Notes under the pieces: generated by a model
What the model was told of the DNA's origin: nothing
Seen by the model: the letters and a program-made list of their open reading frames with translations, nothing else
The model's database searches: none
Assembly (NCBI GenBank): GCA_003116975.1
Contig: BGKB01000066.1
Location: 1-64,000 of the forward strand
Source of the DNA: Aurantiochytrium sp. KH105
Taxonomy: Eukaryota; Sar; Bigyra; Thraustochytrida; Thraustochytriidae
DNA: 64,000 nucleotides
Reading direction: 5' to 3'
Shown here: piece by piece, positions 1 through 9,922 of the stretch
Layout of the letters: every line of letters begins with the position of its first letter
Numbering within the stretch: position 1 is the first letter of the stretch
Position numbers and translations under genes: made by a program

Positions 1-107
1 GACACTCGAACACCACTCGACCAAAGTAGAAAGTGTTCATCCATCGAGCAAGACGTGGCCGTCGTCGTGAACATTCTCGATTCTGCTCGAGTTGCACGCG
101 GACGACG

Positions 108-1270
108 ATGGAGGCTTTGCGGCCGCGGCAGCCGGAACCGGGCGCAGCGGCGGCCGAGAAGGAGACGAGCGTGCCTACGAGCGTACAAAACTTCCTCGTC
201 AAGCTTGGTCCGCTGCGAGATGCCGTGCACGGCGACGAGGCGCTGCGTGCGAAACTGCAGCTCGGCGCGGAGTCCGAGGACGCCTTTCTGTCGCGCTTCA
301 TCATCGCAACGAACGGAGATGTCAATGCGGCAGTCAAACAGATCCGCGAGTTCGTCGCGTGGTACGAAGACCTCGATATTGAGCGCATGCATCGGCTCCC
401 CGCCCAGGAAGTACTGCAAAGCTCTTGCGACCTACGTTATGTCGACGAACGATATCCTCTTTTTATTCGTGGCACAGACCGCTATGGACACCCTGTGCTC
501 TACGCAAAGAACGGGAGTCTCAACATTAACCAGATCTTCGAGCATGTCGAGGAGGCGAACTTTATTCGGTATCATAGCTGGCTGCGAGAACGTATGATGC
601 GCATGCGCGACGTGCAGCTTGCCGAGAGACCCGATTCTTTTTCAACGCGACCTTATAGCCCGCTCGATGCTCAGTACACGGTTGTCATGGACTTTGAGGG
701 CGCTTCCATGTCGCAACTCAAGAAACCATTCACGAGCATCATCAAGAAAACCATGCACATTGACCAGACCTTTTACCCCGAGCGAATGTTTCGCTCAGTG
801 CTCATCAACGTGCCTTTGCTGTTTTCCGCGTGCTGGTCGATCGTCAAAAACTTTCTCGACAAGGACACACTCACCAAATTGCGCATAGTTCGTTCTGATT
901 ATTTCAAGTATCTCGAGGAGATTATTGACCCTGCACAAATCCCCTCAGACTTTGGAGGCAAGGCGCCCAAACTTTCTTATGAGGATCACGCAAGCCAGGT
1001 CACGGAGCGATTTTTCTCAAGGCGCGCAGCAAACGAGAAAAGGGATCTCACATCCAAGACCTTTTCAGATGCTGCAGCAGCTCAAAATAATGACACAGCT
1101 TTCGCTGCAACTCGCACCGCGGACGTGTCGGGTACTGTGCAGGGCAGTATTTCAGATCCCGAGAGTAGTGCAAAGAAGGAAGAGGACAAAGAAAAGGATA
1201 GAAAATGCCTTCGAGAGAGCAAAATGGCAAATATCGCCGGACCAAAGGCATCAAATGGAGTGAACGAAAG

Positions 1271-1333
<63 letters not shown>

Positions 1334-1976
1334 CGCTCCTACTCCTGCTTCTGTTCCTTCTGCTCTTTCTGTTAATCCTGCTGCTGCTCCAACGGTAGTA
1401 GCGTCCAAGGTTGACGAGTCCGGAAATGATCGCGGGCACCTCAAAGATGCTTCTTCTCAAGTGACTAATGCGCTCACTGTGGAACCTCGACAAACAACAA
1501 GTGCAGTGGCCGATCTACAAGTTGCGCTTTTGCGAGCATACCTAGAATTTGAGCTCGTCGAACGCGAGACGCTCGAAGAAAACGAGTACCTTCGACGCCA
1601 GATCGCAGAACGGCGGAGCGAAATTGAAGGGGAGCAGGGAACCAACGCAAGAGGACTGTCAACGCCGCCAGCCCCCAGAGGCGCAGGAAAATTTGTGCCA
1701 TCTTCGTCCTCCAAGGTCTTGGAGCCCTTGGACAATGAGATTGGCGTATTGGAGAACCAAATCGAGACGTTGCGACGAGAGCTCGAGGGGACACTTGAGG
1801 AAACTAGCGCTCATCAACGCGCCATTAGCTTTGCTCGCGCCTTTATTGAGGATGGTGCACATGCCCAGGAACCGGATCATCGATCCCTCACGCTCGAAGC
1901 CGAGAAGCAAAAACTTTTAGTTGAGCGCGATGCGCTTTTGCAGACTCTCGAAAAGGCTGGGCTTCCTCTACCTTGA
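108..1976 (+). CDS. CRAL-TRIO (Sec14-type) lipid-binding domain protein with polyalanine tract and C-terminal coiled coil
   Basis: The frame is open from a GTG at 33, but the first in-frame ATG is at 108, giving 622 residues. Residues about 55-100 resemble the CRAL-TRIO N-terminal helices, and about 110-285 carry a CRAL-TRIO fold, with motifs such as ERYPLFIRGTDRYG, YTVVMDFEG and the closing IPSDFGG. The family binds phosphoinositides or other hydrophobic ligands and moves them between membranes. The acidic, low-complexity middle contains 21 alanines (residues about 389-409), all encoded by GCT. The C-terminal 170 residues are Glu/Arg/Leu-rich and probably coiled coil. The domain order (Sec14 domain, linker, coiled coil) suggests a membrane-tethered adaptor, which is inference. 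The gene converges on the protease gene across about 300 bp. The call is firm for the domain and open for ligand and role. Confidence 0.85.
1272..1334 (+). repeat. Pure (GCT)21 codon repeat, polyalanine
   Basis: This is an uninterrupted run of GCT triplets inside the CRAL-TRIO gene. It is followed by a degenerate CT-rich stretch to about 1395 that still uses mainly NCT codons. The codon purity points to slippage expansion. Confidence 0.9.
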
Positions 1977-2280
1977 CTGGTTAATCTCAGATCAAGCGGC
2001 TGACATCATCGCGAGATTTGCTTTCTGAAAGCAAAAGCAATTTTTCTTCGCCAAAGCCGCTTGCATTCTTGCCGACGCGATGCAAAAGGGGGACAACTGC
2101 GTTCAACAATCAGACTAGATTGGAAAGGAAAAGAAAAGGAAGCAGAAACAGACGCATGTGAAAGGAAAAGAATCCCTTTTCTCTTTTTCTTGATCAATCA
2201 AATCAAGAATAAAATGCAAATTTCCCTTTTCTTCTATTGTACAGAGTGAGAAATGCGATATAAAGGCATGGAGCAGTACA
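1977..2280. other. Intergenic, convergent 3' ends
   Basis: This is the AT-richer spacer between the stop codons of two convergent genes. It presumably holds both 3' UTRs; an AATAAA-like string lies near 2208. No gene was seen in it. Confidence 0.6.
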
Positions 2281-3822
2281 TTACGGAAAGACTTCCTTAA
2301 AGACGACTGGAAGACACTTGTTGCGAAGATATGGCACGCTAAAGTAGCCACTACTCCTCGGGTTCCAAAAGCATCGTTCTGCGCGATCGCCTTCCGAGCA
2401 CCTTTGCGCATTGGACACGTGGCAAAAGTTCATTTCACTCTGCATTTCCACCCTGGTGTCGGGAACGAAAGAGGAGCTTTCCGTAGATTCAGCAGTCGGT
2501 GCAGCTGTGGGCGCTGCTGTTGCCTTCATAAACACGGGAAGGCACGATCGTTGGGGCATGCTCTCGACCTCTAAATCTCCGTTCCAAAAGCAACGGCCAT
2601 TGCGCGATCTGTGCACGCACCTGACTCTTTTGTTGTTGTACTTGGTGCAGTACGCATACTCTGCCAGCTCGTCCTCGTCATCCGAAATTGTGGGTGCCTG
2701 TGTCGGCGAAGATGTTGGCGCCAGCGTCCCATGCTCTGTGGTCAGCTCCTCGCCGTATTGGCTGAGCGTTTCCTCGATCCAATCGATGAATGCAGACGGG
2801 CGTGCATAGACGCCATAAAAGCCTGCTCGTGCGCAACCACGGCCGTAGGAGACAATGCCAACCTGTGTGATCTCGCCCGTGACAGGGGCCGAATAAAAAA
2901 GAGGGCCACCGGAGTCTCCCGAGCACGAATCGTAGCCATCGTACTCATATCCTGCGCAAATCTTGGTCTCGTCGATGCCAGCGTAGCTCTTGGAGCACTT
3001 GCTTTGGCTTACAATGGGTACATCGACCTCGCGGAGTCTATCTTGGATGACGCCTGCTCCCTCGGAAGTGTAGCCCCAGCCAACGGCGGTGACGAGCTGA
3101 TTGTCTTCTTCTTGAGGTGAAGCAAAGACGCCTTGGCTCAACACAACGGGATCAATGTTGTCGACGGCGGCCGAAAGGTAAAGCAGCGCAATGTCGTTGG
3201 TCACTCCACTGTAGGAAGGATGACGAATCACTTTTTTCACCGTGCGTATCTCACCTGCTTTGGAGTCGGAGAGGTCAAAATTACCAATGACGACCCTATC
3301 CGGCGAGATGGTCTTGACGCAGTGTCCAGCTGTCATGACAAAGCGCTTGGAAATGAGGCTTCCTCCGCAATAGGGAAAGTTGGTGTTTCCTCGCTGCAGA
3401 GACGCAACAAACTTGTACGAGGATTTATCGAGAGGAACTTCTGTGCCGCCGACGACACGAATTGTGGTGGGGGACATGAGCGTGCGCAAGTCGATTCTTG
3501 AGTCGCTCGTGGAATTGCTTCCGTCCTCGACGGCATCGTCCTCATCGTCCTCGTCCTCATCTCCGTCGTCCGCGTCGTCTTGAAGGGAAGTCAGCTCTTC
3601 CTCCGCGTCATCGTCTTCGTCTTCGTCGCTGTCATACTCCTCATCATCGTCATCGTAAGCATCTTCATCGACCTCTTGATAAGCACTGGCGACTGAGGAA
3701 GAAAGTCGTCGTAGGTCTTGACGGAGCTGGACCGATCCGCTGCTGCGCGACTCAACAAAGGTGAGCATGCACAGACAGACGGTGAGGAACAGCTCGAGCT
3801 TGACGCGGCGCATGCTAGTCAT
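2281..3822 (-). CDS. Secreted trypsin-like serine protease (S1) with acidic pro-region and two C-terminal four-Cys modules
   Basis: This is a 513-residue single-exon gene starting at ATG 3822. A signal peptide (residues about 1-25, hydrophobic LFLTVCLCMLTF) is followed by a very acidic Asp/Glu pro-region (50-100). Activation would follow Arg122, before VVGG. The S1 domain spans about 123-352 with the triad His167 (TAGHC), Asp210 (NDIALL) and Ser304 (GDSGGP). Asp298, six residues before the serine, predicts trypsin-like Arg/Lys specificity, so the protein looks like an active secreted protease that hydrolyses peptide bonds. Two C-terminal modules (about 390-430 and 465-510) share a C-x7/8-C-x7/8-CFW-x14/18-CLPV pattern and may bind substrate or cell wall; I do not recognise them as a named domain. 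The gene is divergent from a coiled-coil gene. Confidence 0.92.
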   Translation of the reverse strand: MTSMRRVKLELFLTVCLCMLTFVESRSSGSVQLRQDLRRLSSSVASAYQEVDEDAYDDDDEEYDSDEDEDDDAEEELTSLQDDADDGDEDEDDEDDAVEDGSNSTSDSRIDLRTLMSPTTIRVVGGTEVPLDKSSYKFVASLQRGNTNFPYCGGSLISKRFVMTAGHCVKTISPDRVVIGNFDLSDSKAGEIRTVKKVIRHPSYSGVTNDIALLYLSAAVDNIDPVVLSQGVFASPQEEDNQLVTAVGWGYTSEGAGVIQDRLREVDVPIVSQSKCSKSYAGIDETKICAGYEYDGYDSCSGDSGGPLFYSAPVTGEITQVGIVSYGRGCARAGFYGVYARPSAFIDWIEETLSQYGEELTTEHGTLAPTSSPTQAPTISDDEDELAEYAYCTKYNNKRVRCVHRSRNGRCFWNGDLEVESMPQRSCLPVFMKATAAPTAAPTAESTESSSFVPDTRVEMQSEMNFCHVSNAQRCSEGDRAERCFWNPRSSGYFSVPYLRNKCLPVVFKEVFP

Positions 3823-4594
3823 CTTGTGCGCTCCCGAGCAGTATTGACACCACGCACGGAACAGGCCGACGCGGCGTATTTACGTTCTGGCTCGGCTTTG
3901 GCTGAGGGACAAGAGCGCAGGTTACTTCTTCTTCTCCTCCTTATTTCCCTGATTCCTTGTCCCTCTTGTCGCGACGAATCTGAATGGTTCGGAATCCTCC
4001 GCGCCATGCACACAGCTCCAAGTTGATCTGGACCAGCGCCAGATATTCCAGGAAACATCCATTGACACGAGTTCCGCGCAGCAACCTCGTAACCCATGCA
4101 CTCGGGTGTCGCTGTGTGTCTCTCCCTTTTTCTTCGTTCAACCTACTCGCTCTATACAAGACCGGGGCCCACAGTGGTTTGGCGCGGACTCCCGCGCTGC
4201 GCTGCCGCGCTGCGAGTCGAGGCGAGGTGAAGCGCGAAGCGACGAGAGGCGGTCTTTTGGGGGACGGTCCGCGCTGTGGTCCTATTTTCCTGTCGAAAAG
4301 CCAGTCAAAGCGAGCTCCGGCAAATGGATGCATCCGCGCAGCGGCGCCGACGGATTTGACGTTGATGGAGAGCCTTCTTGAAGCCCTGGCCAAGCGACCC
4401 CGCCCGCTCCATTCGCTCTGTTCGGTGTAGTCAATCAGAAAGGTGTGTACCATGTTAAAATGGTGGGTGTGTACTGAGGCGCGCACCGTTTTACTTGTTC
4501 TGCGAGAACATCTTGACGGACCAAGGTCGAGATGGCAAAGGTCGCAGGCGCGCCGCGAGCATAGGCGAGGAGGGGGAGTCTTAGGAGAGTGGCG
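3823..4594. other. Divergent intergenic/promoter region
   Basis: This spacer lies between the start codons of the protease (minus) and the coiled-coil gene (plus). A 311-codon minus-strand frame crosses it but lacks family features and overlaps the plus-strand gene. No clear TATA box or repeat was seen. Confidence 0.5.
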
Positions 4595-5572
4595 ATGGTA
4601 GGCGCGCCGCGCGCTGACGCCGCTTCGCCGGAGCTCGAGCAGCTCAAGGCGTGGCAAGAGCGCACACGAACTCCAAAGGTACCGAACACGCCAAAAGCGC
4701 TGCGACGCAAAGTCTTCGCCTCGCCGCAACTTCGGCGCATCAAGACGACTGAGACGCGATGCAAATCGAAGCACTCTGCCAAAGTCTGCAAAGATTCGAG
4801 ACTTCATCAACGAGAATGCGATGAGGAGGAGAGGACGAGGCAACCTTTTGCAACCAACGCAGATTGTTGTTACCAAGCAAGATCGTCATCTACGAAACTT
4901 ACGCCGAGATCATCACAGGGAGGCGGACCTGGAAAGAAACATGAGACCAAGGACGATGAGCAGGCACGCACGAGGATGATGCGCGAAAACGTGGCGCAGC
5001 TGCACAGCTTGCAGACCAAGATGCGTAATTTGGAGGCTGTTGCAAGTGATGCGCACGCGCGAGTCAAGGGGACCAGCGCAGAATTACGTCATGTGCGAGT
5101 CGAGCTGGATCGTACGTTTGCAGAGCTACGCGAGACGCTTCGGCATGCCAAGCAGCGCAGAGCGCGTCTTATGCTGGAAGCTGAGCTCCTGAACGCGCAG
5201 CAATCCATCCTCGCTCAGCGCTGCGCCGTTTCACGCAGAGAGGCCCGCGAGGCGGACGCTCGATTATTAGATGCGCAGAAAAACCTGCGCCGTCTCGTTT
5301 GTAAGCAAGAGGACCTGCGTCCAGCAGCGTCTACGCCGACGTCAGTTGTACGATCCACAGAATCAACCTTTTTGCGCGGAAGCATGAGGTCCAACGTACG
5401 CCCTCGATCTGCAGCGACACCGTTTCTGATGGTGCGCGACGCTCAGGTTCGAGACGCCGAAGAAGCAAAGCGGCAGCGAACGCTACGCGCGCTCTTTCAC
5501 AAGCTTCAATATCAGGTCCAAAGTACGCCAGGCCCGCTGGCAAACTCTGATCGCACCGAGACCGCCCGTTGA
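4595..5572 (+). CDS. Hypothetical coiled-coil protein
   Basis: The open frame begins at a GTG (4589), and the ATG at 4595 gives 325 residues. The N-terminus is basic and Pro/Thr-rich (RTRTPKVPNTPKAL) with TP sites. Residues about 125-245 are charged and Leu/Ala/Arg-rich with heptad spacing, which suggests one long coiled coil. The C-terminus is basic. No enzymatic motif was found and I do not recognise the family. A cytoskeletal or centrosomal structural role would fit the composition but is only inference. It converges on the nucleotidase gene with about 230 bp between them. Confidence 0.7.
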   Translation: MVGAPRADAASPELEQLKAWQERTRTPKVPNTPKALRRKVFASPQLRRIKTTETRCKSKHSAKVCKDSRLHQRECDEEERTRQPFATNADCCYQARSSSTKLTPRSSQGGGPGKKHETKDDEQARTRMMRENVAQLHSLQTKMRNLEAVASDAHARVKGTSAELRHVRVELDRTFAELRETLRHAKQRRARLMLEAELLNAQQSILAQRCAVSRREAREADARLLDAQKNLRRLVCKQEDLRPAASTPTSVVRSTESTFLRGSMRSNVRPRSAATPFLMVRDAQVRDAEEAKRQRTLRALFHKLQYQVQSTPGPLANSDRTETAR

Positions 5573-5805
5573 AGCATCGAAACATGATCGAAAAACATTC
5601 AAGAAATCGACTCGATTTTTGGTGTGCAATAGAAACGTAATGACTGACAGTAATATGAAATCAGGGTGGAGAAGAGCTGTTTGCTCGCATGAACAGCCAG
5701 GCGTCTTGAGACCCACTCGTGCGAGGCCGTCGAATTTGTAAAACGGAGAAAAGAAAAAGGGAGATGAGAGAATGAAGGAGAAAGGATTGCAATGGATCGC
5801 ATCGG

Positions 5806-7392
5806 TCATAGCTTTTTTCGCAATCGGGCGTATTCACTGAGACTAATGATCCCATCGCGGTTGACGTCCAAGGCATCAATGAGGCCATCAAGAATAGCTT
5901 CCGATGGCGAACTACCAATAACGTCATGAATGCGCTGCTTGAGCTCTGATCGGGAAACGTATCCATCGCGGTCGAGATCGATCTGGTCGAATTCTCCGAG
6001 CTGAGCCCAGACGCGGCGCGCGCAGCAACGCACGATCACATCCTTGGCCGGAATGAAGACGTCGGCTCCGGGCAGGCGCTCTGGGTAGTCTTGGGCGAAC
6101 TGTATGAGCGGCTCGATCTCACAAAAACCATTGAGCAGGTTGCGCGGCAATGCGACCAGGTAGTCGCGATTGGGTTCAAAGGCCTTGCCGTTTATAGATA
6201 CAATGGTGTCGCGATCCGCGGTCTGGTCGTCAGGCGCGTTGCCGTACGGGCCAGAGACGGTGGGGGATACAATCTCCACGTCGGCGTCGAGTTGCAGAAA
6301 GCCGCGTTTCTCAGTGTTCCAGGGGCGGTTGCTTCTCGAGAAGCGGACAGCGTCCTGCAAAACAGAGCCTGGCATAAGCACGGTGACGAGCTTTGTAGGG
6401 AAAGGAAGCACCGTATTGAGGTCAGCGAGAGAGACCTGGCCAAGCGGGAAATCGGATTGGGCCTTGATGGTAGCGCCATTAATCATGGCCACTTCAGTCT
6501 CGAGTTCTTTTCTGATGTAAGTTCCGAAGAGCATGCCAAGCTCTGTTGGGCGAAAGCGTGTGCCTTTGGCAGAGAGGCGGTGGCCGGCGTCAATCATGAT
6601 TTCAGTCCCGAGCTGACGCACCGAGTCCATGCACACGGACACGAGGTGCTCGATGTCGGGATCCCGGCCGTAGTCGGCGGCGGGTTCAGCGTGATAAGAG
6701 ACGGAGGTTTCGCCGTCGGGCGAGAGGCCAAGGTCGAGGATGCCGCAGAACTCTGCGTCTTTGCCGGTTTTGATAATTCTACAGTCATTGACGAGCTCGT
6801 CAAAGGGCGTGTGTTCGTGGCCCCCGATGATAGCGTTAATGGTCGAGGCCTGCGCCAGCTCGCGGTCGCGGCCGATGGACTGATGTGTAAGCGCGACGAC
6901 ATGGGTGCACCCGTGCACCTCGCGAAGCTCCTTTTCGAAGCGGACGCTGACGTCAATGGGGTCGAGAATGGGATAGTTTTTGAAGGTGCTGTTGAGAAAG
7001 ACAGTCTTTTCGTTGGTGACGACGCCTAGGAGTCCTAATTTGATGTCGCCCGCCTGCACGATGTCAAACGCGGGGAGTTCGGGCCGATCAAAGGTCGGCA
7101 CGTTGCTATTCATGACAACGCCCTTGCACTCGCGCAGGCGCTCCTCGAGCTGATTGATGTGGAGGTTGGCCTCGTGATTTCCAAAGCAAAAGTGGGAGAT
7201 GCCTACCTCGTTGAAGCACTTCATGAAGGCGAAGCCGCTATCGATGGGCGAGAGCACGTTGGGGCTGAGAAAGTCTCCGGCCAGGGTTTTGATGACCACG
7301 CCGCTCGGCACAGACGGCGACGAGCTCGCATGTTCCGGGCTCGCGCCAGCGACCCCTGCCAGCGGCCCCTGCCTCTGCTGCTGTTGGCTCTG

Positions 7393-7426
<34 letters not shown>

Positions 7427-7584
7427 TGGGAGGCGACGCCGGCGTCGCTCCCGGCTTGCCATGCGCAGACTTCCCGCTCCTTGGTGTCGAAGAGCACCTT
7501 GAGCCTGCTCAGGTTGTCGAGCGTGTACACGTCGTTGATGGCGAGGAAGCGCACGAGGCCTCCGCGCGCCCTGCCCAGCGCCAT
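5806..7584 (-). CDS. 5'-nucleotidase/metallophosphoesterase-like protein with two C-terminal EF-hands
   Basis: This is a 592-residue protein starting at ATG 7584. The calcineurin-like phosphoesterase motifs occur in order: INDVY (16-20), GD (103-104), GNHE (135-138), LTH (232-234) and GGHEH (254-258). A 5'-nucleotidase C-terminal domain spans about 330-515. This is the UshA/CD73 arrangement, whose members hydrolyse nucleotides or other phosphoesters using two metals. The first motif has Asp-Val-Tyr where UshA has Asp-x-His; I recall this FNDVY variant from related eukaryotic proteins. Two canonical EF-hands follow (536-547 and 573-584), which suggests calcium control. A Gln/Ala/Ser insertion (about 54-94) separates the first two metal motifs. 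No signal peptide is evident, so it is probably cytosolic. Confidence 0.88.
7376..7425 (-). repeat. CTG/CAG repeat encoding polyglutamine in the nucleotidase gene
   Basis: Imperfect CTG triplets on the plus strand are read as CAG (Gln) codons on the minus strand. They form a low-complexity loop inserted in the catalytic domain. Confidence 0.8.
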
Positions 7585-8923
7585 GCTCGGCGCCCCGCCG
7601 CCCCCGCGAGGGCTCCGCTCCGCGCTGTTTCGATCTGCACCGCGCCCAAGGTGCGCTCGCGGCGCTGCTGCTAGCGCCCTCCCTCCCTAGCGCCGCCCTG
7701 CACTGTATGCCGCGCCATGACATCGCCCTCTAACTTGCCCACTCACAGTGGCACTCGGGCAGACAGACAATCAGACAAACAGACGCAGACAGTCAGACAG
7801 TCAGCCAGACAATCAGACAAACAGACAAGCAGACAGACAGACGCGCCTTTTACAGACACGCGAGTCCCGTAATAACATCGATAAGTAAGACATCGATAAC
7901 CGACTCGGAGAAGGAGCCGCGCAGCGCCATTGCAGAGCCACTGCATGCCGCGCTCGACCCCCCAAAAAATCGAGAGCTCGAATGACAACTCCCAGCCGGA
8001 CCTCCGCCCGGAGACTATCATGCCATCGACCACGACCGCCGCAGCGCAGAGCAGCGCTGCGGCGCAGGCTGCGCTGCTTGCATGCGCGTCGCTGAGCGCG
8101 TCATTCACGAAGGTGCGTGCTGGCGGCGCTGACGCAGGCAGGCCCTGAACCGGGAGAGGCGCAGAGAGAGCAGGAGGGAGCCGGAGGGCCGGGAAGAAAG
8201 GGAGCTTGGGCGCGCGACAGCGACGCGGAGGAGGAGAAAGAAGCGGGTGAGGAGGTCTGCCTGCCTGCCCGACTGTCTGTATGTTTGTCGCGGGCGGTGA
8301 GCGTCCTTCTGGTGAGCAAGGTTGATTCCGGCCTTTCATGCGTGGCGTGGCGGGAAGCCTTTGTTCGTCGCTGACTCACCTGCGAAAAAACTGCTGGTCC
8401 AGACGGAGAGAGTCAGAGTTCAAGTCTTCCTTGGCAAGCAACTTGCCGAGGCTGTTTCGTCGTGCGTCTGGCTCGCAAGAGGTTCGCGCTCGCACTCGCT
8501 CGCAAATTTGTGCCGCCGCAGTATTCACTGTCACCACGTAAGCGCAGAGATCTTGTAGGGGTGACAGAAGCTGAGAAGAGAGACTAGTATAGAACTTGTT
8601 GTTATTTTTGTTGTCGTTGTTGACTTTCTTGACTCTTCGGATCGTTGTTTGTGTGCGAGTCAATTTAGCTTCATTTAACGCGACACAGCGACCGAGCGTC
8701 GAGGAAAGAGCGTTTCGTCGACTCTTTGAGAAAAAGGAGCTGTGGTTCTTCGCGAAAGACTTGTGGCCGAGCACATGTAATAAGAAAATTCGTATTCTGC
8801 AAGTACCGTGGCAGCTTTGTGCAGGTTTAGAAAACAGAATGGTTATTAGTGGACTTCTTTCACATGTCGTCTGCTCGTAGTACGTACGTTGACGTGATCT
8901 CTGACCAGAACGTCCTTTTCTTT
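7585..8923. other. Intergenic region, no supported gene
   Basis: This 1.3 kb holds the 5' flank of the nucleotidase gene and the 3' flank of the WD40 gene. It contains a CAGA-type simple repeat and scattered frames on both strands (largest about 198 codons) that lack recognisable domains or coding-like composition. Confidence 0.5.
7760..7842. repeat. Degenerate CAGA/CAGT simple repeat
   Basis: Tetranucleotides of the CAGA, CAAA and CAGT type run for about 80 bp, roughly 175 bp upstream of the nucleotidase start codon. Confidence 0.8.
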
Positions 8924-9922
8924 CTACAGAACCAAGCAAGAAAAGTCGCAACGGTCCAAGTCCAGCTGTTCTCTGATCGTTACCTTCGCTTCTTCGGTGC
9001 CACCGATCTCGATCATCGGGCCAAGATCATCCGCAATAGGCCGCATGGTCTCTGTGCCGTTCAGGACGTGCTTCAAAGAGCCTGAATCCACATCCCAAAC
9101 GTGCACGTTGCTGTTTAAACATCCGCTCACAATCTCCGACCCCCAAAGAGAGACCGAGAACACCGATTCTGAGTGTCCTCCCAGGACACGCAGTATGGCT
9201 CCCTTGCGCGCGTCCCAGACTCTGACTGTCTTATCCTTGGACCCGCTCACAATGCGGTCATCCCCGAGCGCGACAGAGCGCACCCCGTCGGTGTGTCCTT
9301 CGAGTGTGAAGACGAGCTCAAAAGAAGGCACGACGTAGACCCTCACCTTCTTGTCGTAGGACCCGCTCACTAAGCGCTGCGCGTCGATCGCGACCCCGCT
9401 GACCTGGCCTGCCGCCTCCGTGAGAGTATGGCGTAGGTCGCCGCTGACCCGGTCGAAGATGCGCACGGTCTCGTCGCCCAACCCGGCTACAAGCAGGTTT
9501 CCGTGGGCAGCAAGACTCATAACTGTAGCACTCCTGTTCCGAGCTACAACCTTCATGTCTATCCTCAAGGTCTCTCGGCCACTGACCTTGTTCCAGACGC
9601 AGATGGTCCTGTCGCGCATCCCGCCACCGGATATGATCTCGTCCCCATTGAAGATGACGCTCCCGACAGTGTATTTATGGCCTTGAATGGAGAGCAGGAC
9701 GGTGGCGCTCGACAGGTCGACGAGAAAGATGTAGCCACCGCCAGTTCCGAAGGCGGCCAGGCGGCCCTGCACAGCCACTGTGCAGGCCTTTTGATTGAGA
9801 GGCGTCCTCATTTTGAAAACGAGAGCGCCATCTTTCTTGCTCCATGCGCGCAAGTAGTGGTCACGGCTGACGGCCAACACGAGGCTGACGGACTGCGCGA
9901 CGCTGAACACGATGTCCTCCAT
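8924..9922 (-). CDS. WD40-repeat protein with C-terminal CLVL CaaX-like motif
   Basis: This is a 332-residue protein. The ATG at 9922 lies in GCCACCATGG, a near-ideal start context. At least six WD40 blades are visible, for example GHTDGVRSVAL with VRVWDARKG and GHSESVFSVSL with VHVWDVDSG. They should form a beta-propeller scaffold. The last four residues are CLVL before TAG, which matches a CaaX box; Leu at the last position usually directs geranylgeranylation, and the same four residues end human RhoA. A WD40 protein anchored to membrane by prenylation is unusual. The propeller call is secure, and the lipidation is predicted only. It is divergent from the POT1-like gene. Confidence 0.85.
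   Translation of the reverse strand: MEDIVFSVAQSVSLVLAVSRDHYLRAWSKKDGALVFKMRTPLNQKACTVAVQGRLAAFGTGGGYIFLVDLSSATVLLSIQGHKYTVGSVIFNGDEIISGGGMRDRTICVWNKVSGRETLRIDMKVVARNRSATVMSLAAHGNLLVAGLGDETVRIFDRVSGDLRHTLTEAAGQVSGVAIDAQRLVSGSYDKKVRVYVVPSFELVFTLEGHTDGVRSVALGDDRIVSGSKDKTVRVWDARKGAILRVLGGHSESVFSVSLWGSEIVSGCLNSNVHVWDVDSGSLKHVLNGTETMRPIADDLGPMIEIGGTEEAKVTIREQLDLDRCDFSCLVL

Noticed and set aside
33-107. N-terminal extension of the CRAL-TRIO gene
   Set aside because: It begins with GTG; nuclear eukaryotic genes normally use ATG, and the first is at 108.
3941-4876. 311-codon minus-strand frame
   Set aside because: It overlaps the start of the coiled-coil gene and the divergent promoter, is Arg/Ser-rich and has no recognisable domain.
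7743-8951. Minus-strand frames of 198 and 191 codons
   Set aside because: The first translates the CAGA repeat. The second is Asn/Lys/Arg-rich without a domain and overlaps the WD40 3' end.
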